Numbered from the stretch's first letter, positions 21,099 through 30,587 are shown. The stretch: DNA of 38,324 nucleotides from Globicatella sulfidifaciens DSM 15739 (GCF_900167405.1 NZ_FUWO01000018.1:1-38324), one strand, 5' to 3'. Made by a program: numbers and translations. Notes: generated from the letters alone by a model not told the origin.

Positions 21099-21943
21099 TT
21101 GAATCACTATGGATTTTATTATTAGTCGGAATATCCAGTAGCCTTTTAGGTAATATATTAGTTCAAAAGCAAACCGTCATGGTAGCCGATGCTATCTCTC
21201 ATACTATTTTATTAGGGATTGTTTTAGCCTATTTTATAGTCCAAAATTTGGACTCACCACTACTGATTATCGGAGCAACCTTATTTGGTGTATTAACAGT
21301 TTACGCGATTGAGTGGTTAACCTATCGAACCAATGTTCAAATCGATGCCGCTATTGGGATTGTCTATACTTTCTTCTTTGCTTTAGCGGTAATCTTAATT
21401 TCTAAATGCTTTGACAATGTTCACCTGGATATCGATGCCGTTTTACTAGGAGAAATTATCTTTGCCCCTTTAAATCGAGTAGAATTATTAGGACATAGTT
21501 TCCCTGTTGCTTTGATTCAAAATACGATTTTACTGGGCATCATCCTATTATTTTTATTCTTTTTTTACCATCCTTTAAAACTGATTTTATTTGATAGTAC
21601 TTTTGCAAAAACAACCAATATTAAAGTCTCCTTAATCAATTTTTTATTAATGACTTTAGTGGCCTTACACTGTGTAATTGCCTTTCAAAGTGTCGGTGCT
21701 ATTTTAGTTATTGCCTTAATGGTTGCACCTGCACTGAGCGCTCAACTATATGCCAAAAGTTTTCCACAATTACTGATTTTTGGAGCAATGATTGCTTGTA
21801 TTAATAGCGCCATTGGTTATCAGTTAGCCATCCACATTAATGTTTCCATGTCTGGGATGGTAGCGGTCGTTAGTTTTATTGTCTTTATTATGGTTTTTAT
21901 TCTAAAACATCATATTCTGTCACTATTTCGTCGACTATCTTAG
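21095..21943 (+). CDS. Metal ABC importer permease, second copy (ABC-3 family)
   Basis: 282 residues, about eight helices, same family as the preceding gene (VMVADAISHTILLGIVLAYF block). Starts with GTG overlapping the TGA of the previous gene, with GAGGTG just upstream. Two different permeases imply a heterodimeric channel as in TroABCD-type importers, rather than the homodimer of PsaBCA systems. Last gene of the importer operon; no clear terminator follows before the khpA promoter. Confidence 0.92.
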   Translation: MIESLWILLLVGISSSLLGNILVQKQTVMVADAISHTILLGIVLAYFIVQNLDSPLLIIGATLFGVLTVYAIEWLTYRTNVQIDAAIGIVYTFFFALAVILISKCFDNVHLDIDAVLLGEIIFAPLNRVELLGHSFPVALIQNTILLGIILLFLFFFYHPLKLILFDSTFAKTTNIKVSLINFLLMTLVALHCVIAFQSVGAILVIALMVAPALSAQLYAKSFPQLLIFGAMIACINSAIGYQLAIHINVSMSGMVAVVSFIVFIMVFILKHHILSLFRRLS

Positions 21944-21944
21944 T

Positions 21945-21973
21945 TTGACCGAAAAGGGTTTCTATGCTATTAT
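21945..21973 (+). promoter_or_regulatory. Promoter of khpA
   Basis: TTGACC (21945-21950), 17-base spacer, TATTAT (21968-21973) with a TG one base before it (extended -10). Begins immediately after the permease stop. Confidence 0.8.
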
Positions 21974-22031
21974 AAAACAGAAATCTTATTGTAGTTTCAA
22001 TAAGAAATGAAACTTTAAAGGAAGAATTTAG

Positions 22032-22322
22032 ATGGCAAATATTAATCAATTAATTCGTACAATTGTTGAACCTTTAATCGAATTTCCTGAAGAATTAACA
22101 ATTGAAGAAGTAGATACAGATGAATTCTACGAATATCACTTATTTTTAAACCCAGAAGATATCGGGCGTGTCATTGGTAAAAAAGGACGTGTCGCACGCG
22201 CAATCCGCACGATTGTTTACAGTGTTCGTACAAATAACCGTAAACGCACCCGCTTAGTAATCGTCGATGAAGCGAATGATCAAAATGATAATGACGTCGA
22301 TGATATGAACGACGATGAATAA
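22032..22322 (+). CDS. khpA: KH-domain RNA-binding protein KhpA
   Basis: 96 residues of the YlqC/KhpA family. The single KH domain carries the RNA-binding GxxG loop (RVIGKKGR). With KhpB/EloR it influences cell elongation and division in streptococci and lactobacilli. It is longer than the usual 76-81 residues owing to an Asp/Asn-rich tail (DQNDNDVDDMNDDE). AAAGGAAG precedes the ATG. In many Firmicutes khpA follows rpsP near ffh; here it stands alone, with its own promoter and terminator, about 4.5 kb from ffh. Confidence 0.93.
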   Translation: MANINQLIRTIVEPLIEFPEELTIEEVDTDEFYEYHLFLNPEDIGRVIGKKGRVARAIRTIVYSVRTNNRKRTRLVIVDEANDQNDNDVDDMNDDE

Positions 22323-22331
22323 TTAAATCAT

Positions 22332-22427
22332 AAAAAAAGCTGAGTAACATTTAACGTATGCAATGCCCCCCAAAAAGTTAGACAAAAATCTAACCTTTAG
22401 GGGCAGCTCGTTGGCTCAGCTTTTTTT
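22332..22427. terminator. Large nested bidirectional terminator after khpA
   Basis: Outer arms AAAAAAAGCTGAG (22332-22344) and CTCAGCTTTTTTT (22415-22427) are exact complements; inside is a second hairpin, with GTTAGA (22377-22382)/TCTAAC (22389-22394) and CCCC/GGGG pairing. U-runs exist in both directions. From here to the metallophosphoesterase stop (22604) I see nothing else. Confidence 0.85.
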
Positions 22428-22603
22428 GTTATGCAATCTAGATTAATGAGTTAACAACAAATTGACTTTCACATAAAAATATTTAACGCTTACTTAATGT
22501 CAAACTGTCACCCCATTAGGAGCTTTAAAAAAATCATCGGCTATTAAGTTATTTCCCGATACATTATTTAAAATAACTGTAACAGAGGACTTATTATGCT
22601 AAA

Positions 22604-23482
22604 CTAAAACTCAATAATTTCCGATTGAACGCCATGGGATGTTAAGCGTATTAAGCGGGCTCCACGATTGACCATGGCATTGGCACCAAAACCCGATACC
22701 TGTCCAAAAACTAAGCGAAAATCACGATAATTGACATCAAAATTATTATTATGATTATGACCAACGAATAAAGTGGTCGCCAATGGATCAAAGATTAATT
22801 GAGCGAAAAATCCGGTATTTAGACTAGGACCATCGACACGAAAAAATTCCTCTGTCACTGCGTTACGTGGCTTTTGTTGATGGTAGGCTTCATAATACTC
22901 TGGCAATGGAATATGTTGAAAAACTAATGTTTCTTGTACTTCTCCTCGCTCTAATAATGCGGCAGAACATTGATTAAACCATTGAATCTGTTCTGTTAAA
23001 ATCCAATCATAACGCCCATCATATTGAGTATTATAGCCACCTGAATCGAGCACAAATGAAGCATATTTCATACTTTCCTTTTGATCGTCATAAATAGGGA
23101 TGATATAGGATTCACGGTCTTGAGCAATCATGACTTGCTGTTTCTCTACTAATAAATTAATTTGCAATTCCATTTCCCGTAAGATTTGTCGACTAACATC
23201 AGGATGATTAGTATCATGATTACCATAAGTAATCGCAATCGGCACCGCTAATCTCTGACAAAAAGTGATAAATTGCTGATAACTGACCAAAGGCTGGCTG
23301 CTTAATGTAGCCCAAATCATATCCCCAGTAAAAATAACCAAATCCGGTCGGTAACGTGCTACTGTTCCCTTAATATGAATTAAGGTTTTCTCGTCAGCAT
23401 CATTCCATGGATAGTCTTTTAAATGTAAGTCGGTTATTTGTAAAATTTGAAAGGATTGATTGTCATGTAAATGGAGCTTCAT
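22604..23482 (-). CDS. Metallophosphoesterase (calcineurin-like)
   Basis: 292 residues. Metal-binding motifs in order: ITDLHL (D18, H20), FTGDM (D54), YGNHD (87-90), a later FQHIP histidine and GHNHNN near the C-terminus. Relatives hydrolyse phosphomonoesters or phosphodiesters with two metal ions; the exact substrate is unknown. No signal peptide, so cytoplasmic. Its ATG overlaps the stop of the headless ABC ATPase remnant (ATGA, 23479-23482), so it was once a coupled member of an import operon, possibly for a phosphodiester such as glycerophospho compounds (inference). Whether it is still expressed is unclear because the upstream part of the operon is gone. Confidence 0.88.
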   Translation of the reverse strand: MKLHLHDNQSFQILQITDLHLKDYPWNDADEKTLIHIKGTVARYRPDLVIFTGDMIWATLSSQPLVSYQQFITFCQRLAVPIAITYGNHDTNHPDVSRQILREMELQINLLVEKQQVMIAQDRESYIIPIYDDQKESMKYASFVLDSGGYNTQYDGRYDWILTEQIQWFNQCSAALLERGEVQETLVFQHIPLPEYYEAYHQQKPRNAVTEEFFRVDGPSLNTGFFAQLIFDPLATTLFVGHNHNNNFDVNYRDFRLVFGQVSGFGANAMVNRGARLIRLTSHGVQSEIIEF

Positions 23483-24066
23483 GATTCTTGAACCCCTTTA
23501 AAATTTAATAGGACGGTTTGATTTACTTTAAAAGCTTGTGGTTGATTACTTGAAATCACTAGTTCTTGACCATCTTCTAATTGAATACCATACTGAGTCT
23601 CACGTCCTAAAAACTGTTGATCAAGCACCCGACCTACAATGCCTTTTCCTTGATCGTGATAGTCACGCAATTCAAATTGTTCAGGTAAGATTGGCAATGT
23701 ATTTAATTGTTTAAAATGCACATTAATGTGTGGCGCCTTCCAACTCGCACCATTGACCGCTTGGTTAGGATAAAACTGATCCCCCTTCCAGATGCCTTTA
23801 ATCAGTTGAGCTTTACCAACAAAACGTGCAACGAACTCAGTCTTAGGATGATGATATATATTATAAGGCGTATCAAATTGTTCGATTTGACCTTGGTTCA
23901 TCACTATCACGCGATCTGCTAAGGCCATTGCTTCCTTTTGATCATGCGTAACATATAGTGTGGTCGCATTCGAAGCTTGGTGAATTTTTTTAATTTCTCG
24001 TACCATGCTTTCTTTTAGATGGGCATCCAACGCAGATAAAGGCTCATCCATCAATGTAAAATTCAT
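23479..24066 (-). pseudogene. ABC importer ATPase remnant (MalK/UgpC type), N-terminus missing
   Basis: 195 residues starting at the Walker B region (LMDEPLSALDAHLKES), followed by the H-loop (TLYVTHDQKEAMALADR) and a C-terminal TOBE-type domain. Relatives are about 350-370 residues, so Walker A, Q-loop and signature motif are missing. No ribosome site precedes the first ATG and no remainder of the gene lies upstream: the phosphatase gene on the other strand starts 57 bases away. It cannot be a working ATPase. The sugar-phosphate-type family suggests a lost ugp-like operon. A separate protein made of only the regulatory domain is possible but unlikely. Confidence 0.85.
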
Positions 24067-24122
24067 GTAAATAGTTTTATAAGTAATTTTAATATGGTAT
24101 TCTGTTATGGAGGTGAAATGAG

Positions 24123-24833
24123 ATGGGAAAAAGAATTAATTTTAAAGGAATTGTCAATTTTCGTGAATTAGGAGATTTTAATACGATTAATGATCAATTA
24201 ACACAGAATGGACGCATTTATCGTTCTAGTATGTTATTTGCAGACGAAGCAGCCGATGTCGAAAAAATGAAAGATTTGGGGATTCAAACAATCTTTGACT
24301 TGCGTTCGCCAAAAGAGATTGAACGCCATCCCAATCAGTTTAAAAAATTAGTCCCCCACTATTTAACGATTAATTTAAGTGGTGGTGCCGATGCTGGGCG
24401 ATCCTTAGAAATGAGCAAAACAACCGATGATCCTTACTTTATGAAATTTCGCTATATGGAATATTTAGAAGAAGCTAAAGATGAAATTGCCAAATTATTT
24501 AGACAGTTAATTCAGCCAGATAGTTTACCGGCAGTGGTTCATTGTAGTGCGGGTAAAGACCGAACTGGTGTCATTAGTTATTTGTTATTAAAAATGGCAG
24601 GTGTCCCAATTGAAGAAATCGTGGCAGATTATCAAGTAAGTTATGGTTACATTAAAAATGATGTACGCATTATTAAAGAAGGCCATCAGCAAAATATTTA
24701 TCATTCTTATCCAGAAATTATGGAAGGCTTAGATCAATTATTTACCGCTCAATATGCTGATGTGGCAGACTATTTTGTTTCATTGGGCTTGAATGCTGAT
24801 GAAATTGAGTTAGTACGTGGTTTATTATTATAG
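24123..24833 (+). CDS. Tyrosine/serine protein phosphatase
   Basis: 236 residues of the bacterial Tyr_phosphatase3/LipA-like dual-specificity family. The P-loop HCSAGKDRTG contains catalytic C141 and R147; the N-terminal NFRELGDF and YRSS--LF motifs are family hallmarks. GGAGGTG precedes the ATG. No signal peptide. Its substrate may be a phosphoprotein or, as in some relatives, phosphoinositide-like compounds; unknown here. A monocistronic gene, facing away from the remnant ATPase and ending before a bidirectional terminator. Confidence 0.9.
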   Translation: MGKRINFKGIVNFRELGDFNTINDQLTQNGRIYRSSMLFADEAADVEKMKDLGIQTIFDLRSPKEIERHPNQFKKLVPHYLTINLSGGADAGRSLEMSKTTDDPYFMKFRYMEYLEEAKDEIAKLFRQLIQPDSLPAVVHCSAGKDRTGVISYLLLKMAGVPIEEIVADYQVSYGYIKNDVRIIKEGHQQNIYHSYPEIMEGLDQLFTAQYADVADYFVSLGLNADEIELVRGLLL

Positions 24834-24960
24834 TTATCACTATTATTTTGCTTGTTATTCAGCTGTAGAAATGTTATTCACCGAAAAATACTGAGACGTC
24901 TATTTCCTACAAGAAAGAATTGTAGAAATGACTGCACTTTATCCCTCACTATAAAAGACT

Positions 24961-25061
24961 GAGTATAAACTTGAAAAATTTAGTAAATGTTTGTTCGTTA
25001 AAAGCGCTGTGGTGGAGTGGTTTCAAACTGTGTCTTAAAGACTAGTTTGAGATACACTCCC
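24961..25061 (+). repeat. Dispersed intergenic repeat, copy B, with nested hairpin
   Basis: Same element as 5139-5281 (opposite strand). It folds into three nested stems: GGAGTG/CACTCC (25014-25019, 25055-25060), TCAAACT/AGTTTGA (25023-25029, 25044-25050) and GTCTT/AAGAC (25032-25036, 25038-25042). Non-coding; lies just before the shared terminator. Confidence 0.7.
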
Positions 25062-25068
25062 TAACTAT

Positions 25069-25100
25069 AAAAAACGATTGACCGTCGGGCCAATCGTTTT
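25069..25100. terminator. Bidirectional terminator between phosphatase and surface-protein genes
   Basis: AAAACGATTGACC and GGCCAATCGTTTT pair with one mismatch around 25071-25100, with A/T runs on both sides; it follows the surface-protein stop on the minus strand and can also end the phosphatase transcript. Confidence 0.88.
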
Positions 25101-25110
25101 TTTTTATAAA

Positions 25111-28086
25111 TTATGCGTCTTCTTTACGTTTAGATAAGGTAATAAAACCTAATCCTGTCGTTAATAAAATGGCAACTGCCGGTAAAACATTATGATCTTT
25201 TTCACCAGTTTCAGGTAAAACAGCACTCTTCTTAACAGATGTTTGCGTTACTTTTTGCTCTTTGTCGGATTCTTTAGATTTTATTGAAGCAACTAATTGT
25301 TGACGTTTTTCTTTCAATTCAGCTAAATTATCCACCAGTTCTTCACAATTGTTTTCTAAAGCTGTTAATTCCTCTTCTAATGGAGTGAGTTCAGCTTCTT
25401 TGTCATTCAATTGTTTTGATAATGCTGCTAAATGAGATGCATGATCCTGTAAAGTTTGTTGTTGTTGTTCTATTAATGCTGGTAAATCATCCAAAGCTTT
25501 TATTTCTGTTTCCACATCAGCCACCTGAGTCGTAATCAAGGCATATGTTGCTTCTAATTCTTTAATTGTTGCGGACAAATCAGTAATTTTAGCATTCAAG
25601 TGCTCAATAAAATCATTGATTACTGTTAAATTAGACGCTTGTAACGCTTGATTATTTTTTGCCTCTTCTAATGCTTCTTGTGCTTCTGCAATCGCTTGTA
25701 CTAAGTTAGCATTTTCTTCTGATAATGACTCTAACAAAGTATTTACTTCTACCAATCGTTCTTCTTTTGACGTTTGGGTTGTTGCTAGTTGATCCGCTTG
25801 CGCTGATTGTGCTACTGCTAGTTCTTCTTTTTGAGCCTTTTGTTCAACTAAAGCATCACGCTCAGCTTTTATTTGTGCTCCATGCGCATTGTTGGCTTGC
25901 ATTTTATTGTCATTTTGTGTAAGCTCTGTATTTACTTTCTCATATTGAGCTAAAGTTTCATTTAAAAGCTGTTCAACTTCTTCATTTTCTTGACTAACCG
26001 AGTCTAATGTAAAATCAGCATTAAGATCAAAAAGATTTTCATCTCTAACTTGTGGTTTGGTTACCGTAATAAAGTGATGACGCGTTTGATAATAGTCATC
26101 TTCTTTAACATTTCCCATGGAGAAACCAAAGTGCCCTTTTGTATCATTCGCAATATTGGCTAATTGTTCGTTATACCATTCAGGTTCAGTTTCTTTATAC
26201 TCGCCATTTACTGCTTCGAATTCTTTATATGCCATATATTCACTTAAGCCAATCAATGAATATAAATGACCATAATTCGGTTCGCCACCATCGTCAAAAA
26301 TCATATTTAACACACTTGAATAAATAGCACGTTTAATATTTGACACCGGAACATTCACATAGCCATCTTCCGTTAATTCGCCACCACCGGTCTCTGTATG
26401 TTGCCCCTCATATTCCATGTAGCCCCAACCTAGATTCTCATAATAGTTGCCATATGTATCATCTAATCCGTTTTTACCAGCTTCTTCAGAAATTGCTTTA
26501 TCATAATGACCGGCAGCACTATTTTTATTCTGAATGTCTAGACGACTTTGTGCATATGTATAGGTGTCATTAACATAACGTTTGGCAATGTCATCGGCAA
26601 ATTTAATGGTACTATAATTAGCTACTAAAGAAGAAACACCAACAGCTTGACGGATTTGATTAATGAGGTCCAATGAATAGAATGTTAATTCTTGAATTAA
26701 TTGATCGCTAACATCATTAATATCTGGAACGATACGTTCTTTATCACCAGGACTCATCACAAATTGATTTTTTGAACCTTCTAATTGTGAATATGGTTTG
26801 GTAATCGCATCAAATTCAGCTTCAGACATTTCACCAGTATATAATTTGTAAATATTTTCCATCGTAAATTCAGCGGGTAATAAAATACTATTTTCGCCTA
26901 CTATTGGTGGAGTGCCTAATAATTCCCGGTATTGATTAATTTTATCATCCAAATCTGATTTTTGTGCTGATAGTTGATCCTTTTGTGCTTGTAGTGCATC
27001 GGCGACACGTTTCCATTCATCCAACGCTACCGTTAACTCCTTAGTACGCTCATCAATCGCGGCTGTATCAGCATTCTTTGCACTTTGTGCTCGTAAGTCT
27101 GCAATTTGTTGGGTTAGGGTTTCAATCTCTTGTCCTAATTTAACTTTTTCAGTTTCTAAGGCTTTAATTTCAGCAGCGATACCTTCACTGGTTAAACGCT
27201 CTAAAGCAGCTTCTTTGTCAGTTAATGCCTTATCAGCGGTCGCTAATGCTTCTGCCGTTTTTTCTTTATCTGCTTCAGCTTGTTTTCTTTGTTCTTCCGA
27301 TAAAGCCCGTTCTTCTTTTTTCGCATCTAAATCGGATGCTGTCTTTGCCATTTCAGTAGTCAATTCTGATTGCTTCGCAACTAGTTCAGCACGAATTTGT
27401 TCAACATTGGCTAAACGTTCCTTTAATTCAGTCAGATGTGCTTCATCGATTACTTGTTGTTCTTCAACTTGTTTAATAGCAGCTTCAAGTTCTGAGATTT
27501 CACGTTCCTTTATTGTAATCTCATCTTTCAATTCAACCATTTGAATTTCACATGTCTGACATTCCGCTTCTTTTTCTTTGATTTTTTCATCTAAATCCGC
27601 AATTTGCTCTTCAATTGTTTTTTCTTTCGTTTCTTCGGTTGTGTCTTCTGCTGATGACTCGGTTGTGTCCTCTGCTGGTGACTCGGTGGTTGCTTCTGCT
27701 AGTGCTTCGGTTGTGTCCTCTGCTGGTGACTCGGTGGTTGCTTCTCCTACGGCTTCAGTCGTGTCTTCTGCTGGTGCTTCAGTCGTGTCCTCTGCTGGTG
27801 CTTCAGTCGTGTCCTCTGATGGTGCTTCGGTCATGTCTTCTGCGGGTGCTTCAGTCATGTCCTCTGCTGGTGCTTCAGTCATGTCTGTCACTGATTCAAC
27901 AATAACTTCGCTTTCAACCAATGTTGGTAGTTCTTCATCAATATTGTTTTCTTCTAATACTGCGGTTGGTACTGATACAGTTTCTTCGGCTGATACAATT
28001 TTCCCTGCTCCCACAAACCCAGACATTATGGCTACAGCAACCCATACGCCTTTTACTTTCCTTAAAAGCTTCAGTCCTCCATTCAT
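25111..28086 (-). CDS. LPETG-anchored surface protein, SEC10/PgrA type
   Basis: 991 residues. Signal peptide to about A33 (GKIVSA-EE); ten 8-residue TTEAPAED-type repeats (69-148); long coiled coil (about 155-400); a globular domain (about 455-685) resembling the SEC10/PgrA surface-exclusion domain (LDLINQIRQAVG, KFADDIAKRYV, YYENLGWG, GHFGF); a second coiled coil (690-930); sorting signal LPETG (957-961), hydrophobic stretch and basic tail. Sortase A would link it to peptidoglycan. Relatives limit conjugative DNA entry or mediate adhesion. The start at 28086 follows GGGAGGG; an ATG 15 bases earlier lies within that site. It has its own promoter and terminator, with no conjugation genes near, so adhesion is at least as likely as exclusion. 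Confidence 0.9.
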   Translation of the reverse strand: MNGGLKLLRKVKGVWVAVAIMSGFVGAGKIVSAEETVSVPTAVLEENNIDEELPTLVESEVIVESVTDMTEAPAEDMTEAPAEDMTEAPSEDTTEAPAEDTTEAPAEDTTEAVGEATTESPAEDTTEALAEATTESPAEDTTESSAEDTTEETKEKTIEEQIADLDEKIKEKEAECQTCEIQMVELKDEITIKEREISELEAAIKQVEEQQVIDEAHLTELKERLANVEQIRAELVAKQSELTTEMAKTASDLDAKKEERALSEEQRKQAEADKEKTAEALATADKALTDKEAALERLTSEGIAAEIKALETEKVKLGQEIETLTQQIADLRAQSAKNADTAAIDERTKELTVALDEWKRVADALQAQKDQLSAQKSDLDDKINQYRELLGTPPIVGENSILLPAEFTMENIYKLYTGEMSEAEFDAITKPYSQLEGSKNQFVMSPGDKERIVPDINDVSDQLIQELTFYSLDLINQIRQAVGVSSLVANYSTIKFADDIAKRYVNDTYTYAQSRLDIQNKNSAAGHYDKAISEEAGKNGLDDTYGNYYENLGWGYMEYEGQHTETGGGELTEDGYVNVPVSNIKRAIYSSVLNMIFDDGGEPNYGHLYSLIGLSEYMAYKEFEAVNGEYKETEPEWYNEQLANIANDTKGHFGFSMGNVKEDDYYQTRHHFITVTKPQVRDENLFDLNADFTLDSVSQENEEVEQLLNETLAQYEKVNTELTQNDNKMQANNAHGAQIKAERDALVEQKAQKEELAVAQSAQADQLATTQTSKEERLVEVNTLLESLSEENANLVQAIAEAQEALEEAKNNQALQASNLTVINDFIEHLNAKITDLSATIKELEATYALITTQVADVETEIKALDDLPALIEQQQQTLQDHASHLAALSKQLNDKEAELTPLEEELTALENNCEELVDNLAELKEKRQQLVASIKSKESDKEQKVTQTSVKKSAVLPETGEKDHNVLPAVAILLTTGLGFITLSKRKEDA
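27643..27882 (-). repeat. 24-bp coding tandem repeat (ten units)
   Basis: Ten contiguous 24-base units encode [MT]-T-E-[AS]-x-[AS]-E-[DA]. Neighbouring units are nearly identical, so the number is likely to vary between strains by slippage or recombination. It forms an acidic stalk behind the signal peptide. Confidence 0.92.
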
Positions 28087-28117
28087 TGAAATCCCTCCCA
28101 TTCTCTCTCATAAGTCT

Positions 28118-28145
28118 ATTATAAAACATCCAGGTTATATTACAA
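28118..28145 (-). promoter_or_regulatory. Promoter of the surface-protein gene
   Basis: Minus strand TTGTAA (28140-28145), 16-base spacer, TATAAT (28118-28123), about 30 bases before the start. Confidence 0.7.
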
Positions 28146-28210
28146 ATGAAACATTTAAAATTTGACCTTTTTTTACAAAGTTTACAACCTGATCAAAGAT
28201 TTCCAAAAAT

Positions 28211-28274
28211 AAAAAATCTCTATCAATTTGGTAACCAGCGATTTAAGCTAGTTAAGGCCCATCATTGATAGAGA
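28211..28274 (-). terminator. Terminator of serS
   Basis: An 11-bp perfect stem (28217-28227 with 28264-28274) with a long loop that itself can fold (AACTAGC with GCTGGTT), followed on the minus strand by TTTTTTATTTTT. Begins 40 bases past the serS stop. Confidence 0.88.
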
Positions 28275-28313
28275 AAAATGTTATTTTCTAGATAGTTTGA
28301 CTATAAAAAGATA

Positions 28314-29603
<1,290 letters not shown>

Positions 29604-29610
29604 TTAGCTA

Positions 29611-29853
29611 TAAAAAAATACAGAGCCTCATCCACTATCTGGGACGAAGGCTCTGTTCGCGGTACCACCCGATTTCAAATATGATGATCATACTTGCTCT
29701 CAAATCAAATCGTTAACGGGATTACCGGCACTACTTACTCAATAAATTGTTTTCATAGGCATACCGATTCGTGGATTCACTAATTAATTCGCGTGATTTG
29801 CACCGACCATCACGTCTCTAAACAAATACCTTAGTTACTATTCGAATCTGTTA
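29611..29853 (-). promoter_or_regulatory. T-box riboswitch leader of serS
   Basis: The conserved T-box GGGTGGTACCGCG is at 29658-29670 (minus strand), followed by a terminator of arms 29648-29656 and 29620-29628 and a run of T (29611-29618). Stem I begins near 29840 (AGAGA and GGTGCAAATCACG). A serine UCC codon at 29773-29775, in the context GTGAATCCACG, is the likely specifier. Uncharged tRNA-Ser would stabilise the antiterminator and allow serS expression. Element certain; specifier inferred. Confidence 0.95.
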
Positions 29854-29859
29854 CTTTAA

Positions 29860-29887
29860 ATTATAATCATCTACTAATGAAAGTCAA
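29860..29887 (-). promoter_or_regulatory. Promoter of the serS T-box transcript
   Basis: Minus strand TTGACT (29882-29887), 16-base spacer, TATAAT (29860-29865). From here to the tRNA gene (29888-30179) I see no gene or clear signal. Confidence 0.85.
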
Positions 29888-30179
29888 GTTCCGCTTCATT
29901 TTGTATACTGGTGTTTGGTTTGCTTATGGTTGTGTGGCTTCACTATATTTACGAAATTATGCGAAATCGGTAATCAATATTGTTTTAATGACATTGGGGA
30001 TTAATTTGATAAGTAATAAAAAACCTAGCATATTAGCTAGTCCATTCCAATAGTCTATAGGGGGTTTATGTATCCAGGAAAACCAGGACACTTTTTAAAT
30101 TCAAAATTATATATTTTAGTGAAGAATGCTATATTATCAATTTTTTTGAAACTTATGTAAACCTTAAAAAAATAAAAAT

Positions 30180-30252
30180 TGGTCCCTACTGGGTTCGAAC
30201 CAGCGACCCCTACCTTGTCGAGGTAGTGCTCTCCCAGCTGAGCTAAGGAACC
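30180..30252 (-). tRNA. tRNA-Val (anticodon GAC), with C at position 33
   Basis: A 73-base cloverleaf: acceptor GGTTCCT/AGGGACC (one G-U pair), D arm GCTC-AGCTGGGA-GAGC, anticodon stem CTACC/GGTAG, T arm GCTGG-TTCGAAC-CCAGT, discriminator A; CCA is not encoded. The anticodon loop reads TCGACAA, so the anticodon is GAC, but base 33 is C where almost all tRNAs have U. A U-rich tail follows. A good promoter lies just upstream. No other tRNA genes are adjacent. Confidence 0.93.
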
Positions 30253-30262
30253 GATTACTGCT

Positions 30263-30291
30263 ATCATACCATATTACTACGAGAAGGACAA
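30263..30291 (-). promoter_or_regulatory. Promoter of the tRNA-Val gene
   Basis: Minus strand TTGTCC (30286-30291), 17-base spacer, TATGAT (30263-30268), ending 10 bases before the tRNA 5' end. Confidence 0.8.
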
Positions 30292-30351
30292 TAACTTACG
30301 AGTGGGTAAGGAGTAGAAAACCAGATTATTTTCAATTCTTCTGCTCTATCT

Positions 30352-30530
30352 CATCATGATAGACTCGCATAATAAAAGAGTTGTTTCCGTTGCAGCATTA
30401 AAGACTCGCTTCACTCGCACAATAAAAGAGTCGTATGCGTTGCAACATTAAAGACTCGTTTTCGTTGCACAATTGTAGAGCCGTTTCGTCGCATAATGAT
30501 ATAGCCGCTTCCGTCTCATCATAAAAAAAG
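30352..30530. repeat. Degenerate 25-bp tandem repeat array
   Basis: Consecutive units start at 30352 (short), 30368, 30393, 30418, 30443, 30468 (24 bases), 30492 and 30517 (partial). Model: CA-NNAT-AAAAGA-TCG-TTCCGTTG. Odd and even units are more alike (CATAATAAAAGAG versus CAGCATTAAAGACTCG), so a 50-bp higher-order period exists. No spacers, so not CRISPR. The last unit runs into the trmL terminator. Confidence 0.85.
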
Positions 30531-30584
30531 AGTGGGGACAAGATGCAAAAACAATTGTTCTGCAATTTCTTTTCCTCACTCTTT
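30523..30584 (-). terminator. Terminator of queG-trmL
   Basis: Arms 30527-30537 and 30574-30584 pair with one G-T step and are followed on the minus strand by seven T. It abuts the trmL stop. Confidence 0.85.
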
Positions 30585-30587
30585 GTA

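Noticed and set aside
24865-24930. Direct repeat TGTAGAAATG
   Set aside because: Only ten bases, AT-rich, likely chance.
27578-28165. Plus-strand ORF of 195 codons rich in Ser/Val repeats
   Set aside because: Antisense shadow of the 24-bp repeats and signal region of the LPETG gene.
30055-30267. Minus-strand ORF of 70 codons over the tRNA
   Set aside because: Its VAGSNPVGT segment is the translation of the tRNA T arm; there is no ribosome site.
30352-30530. CRISPR array
   Set aside because: Units are contiguous and degenerate with no spacers and no cas genes.
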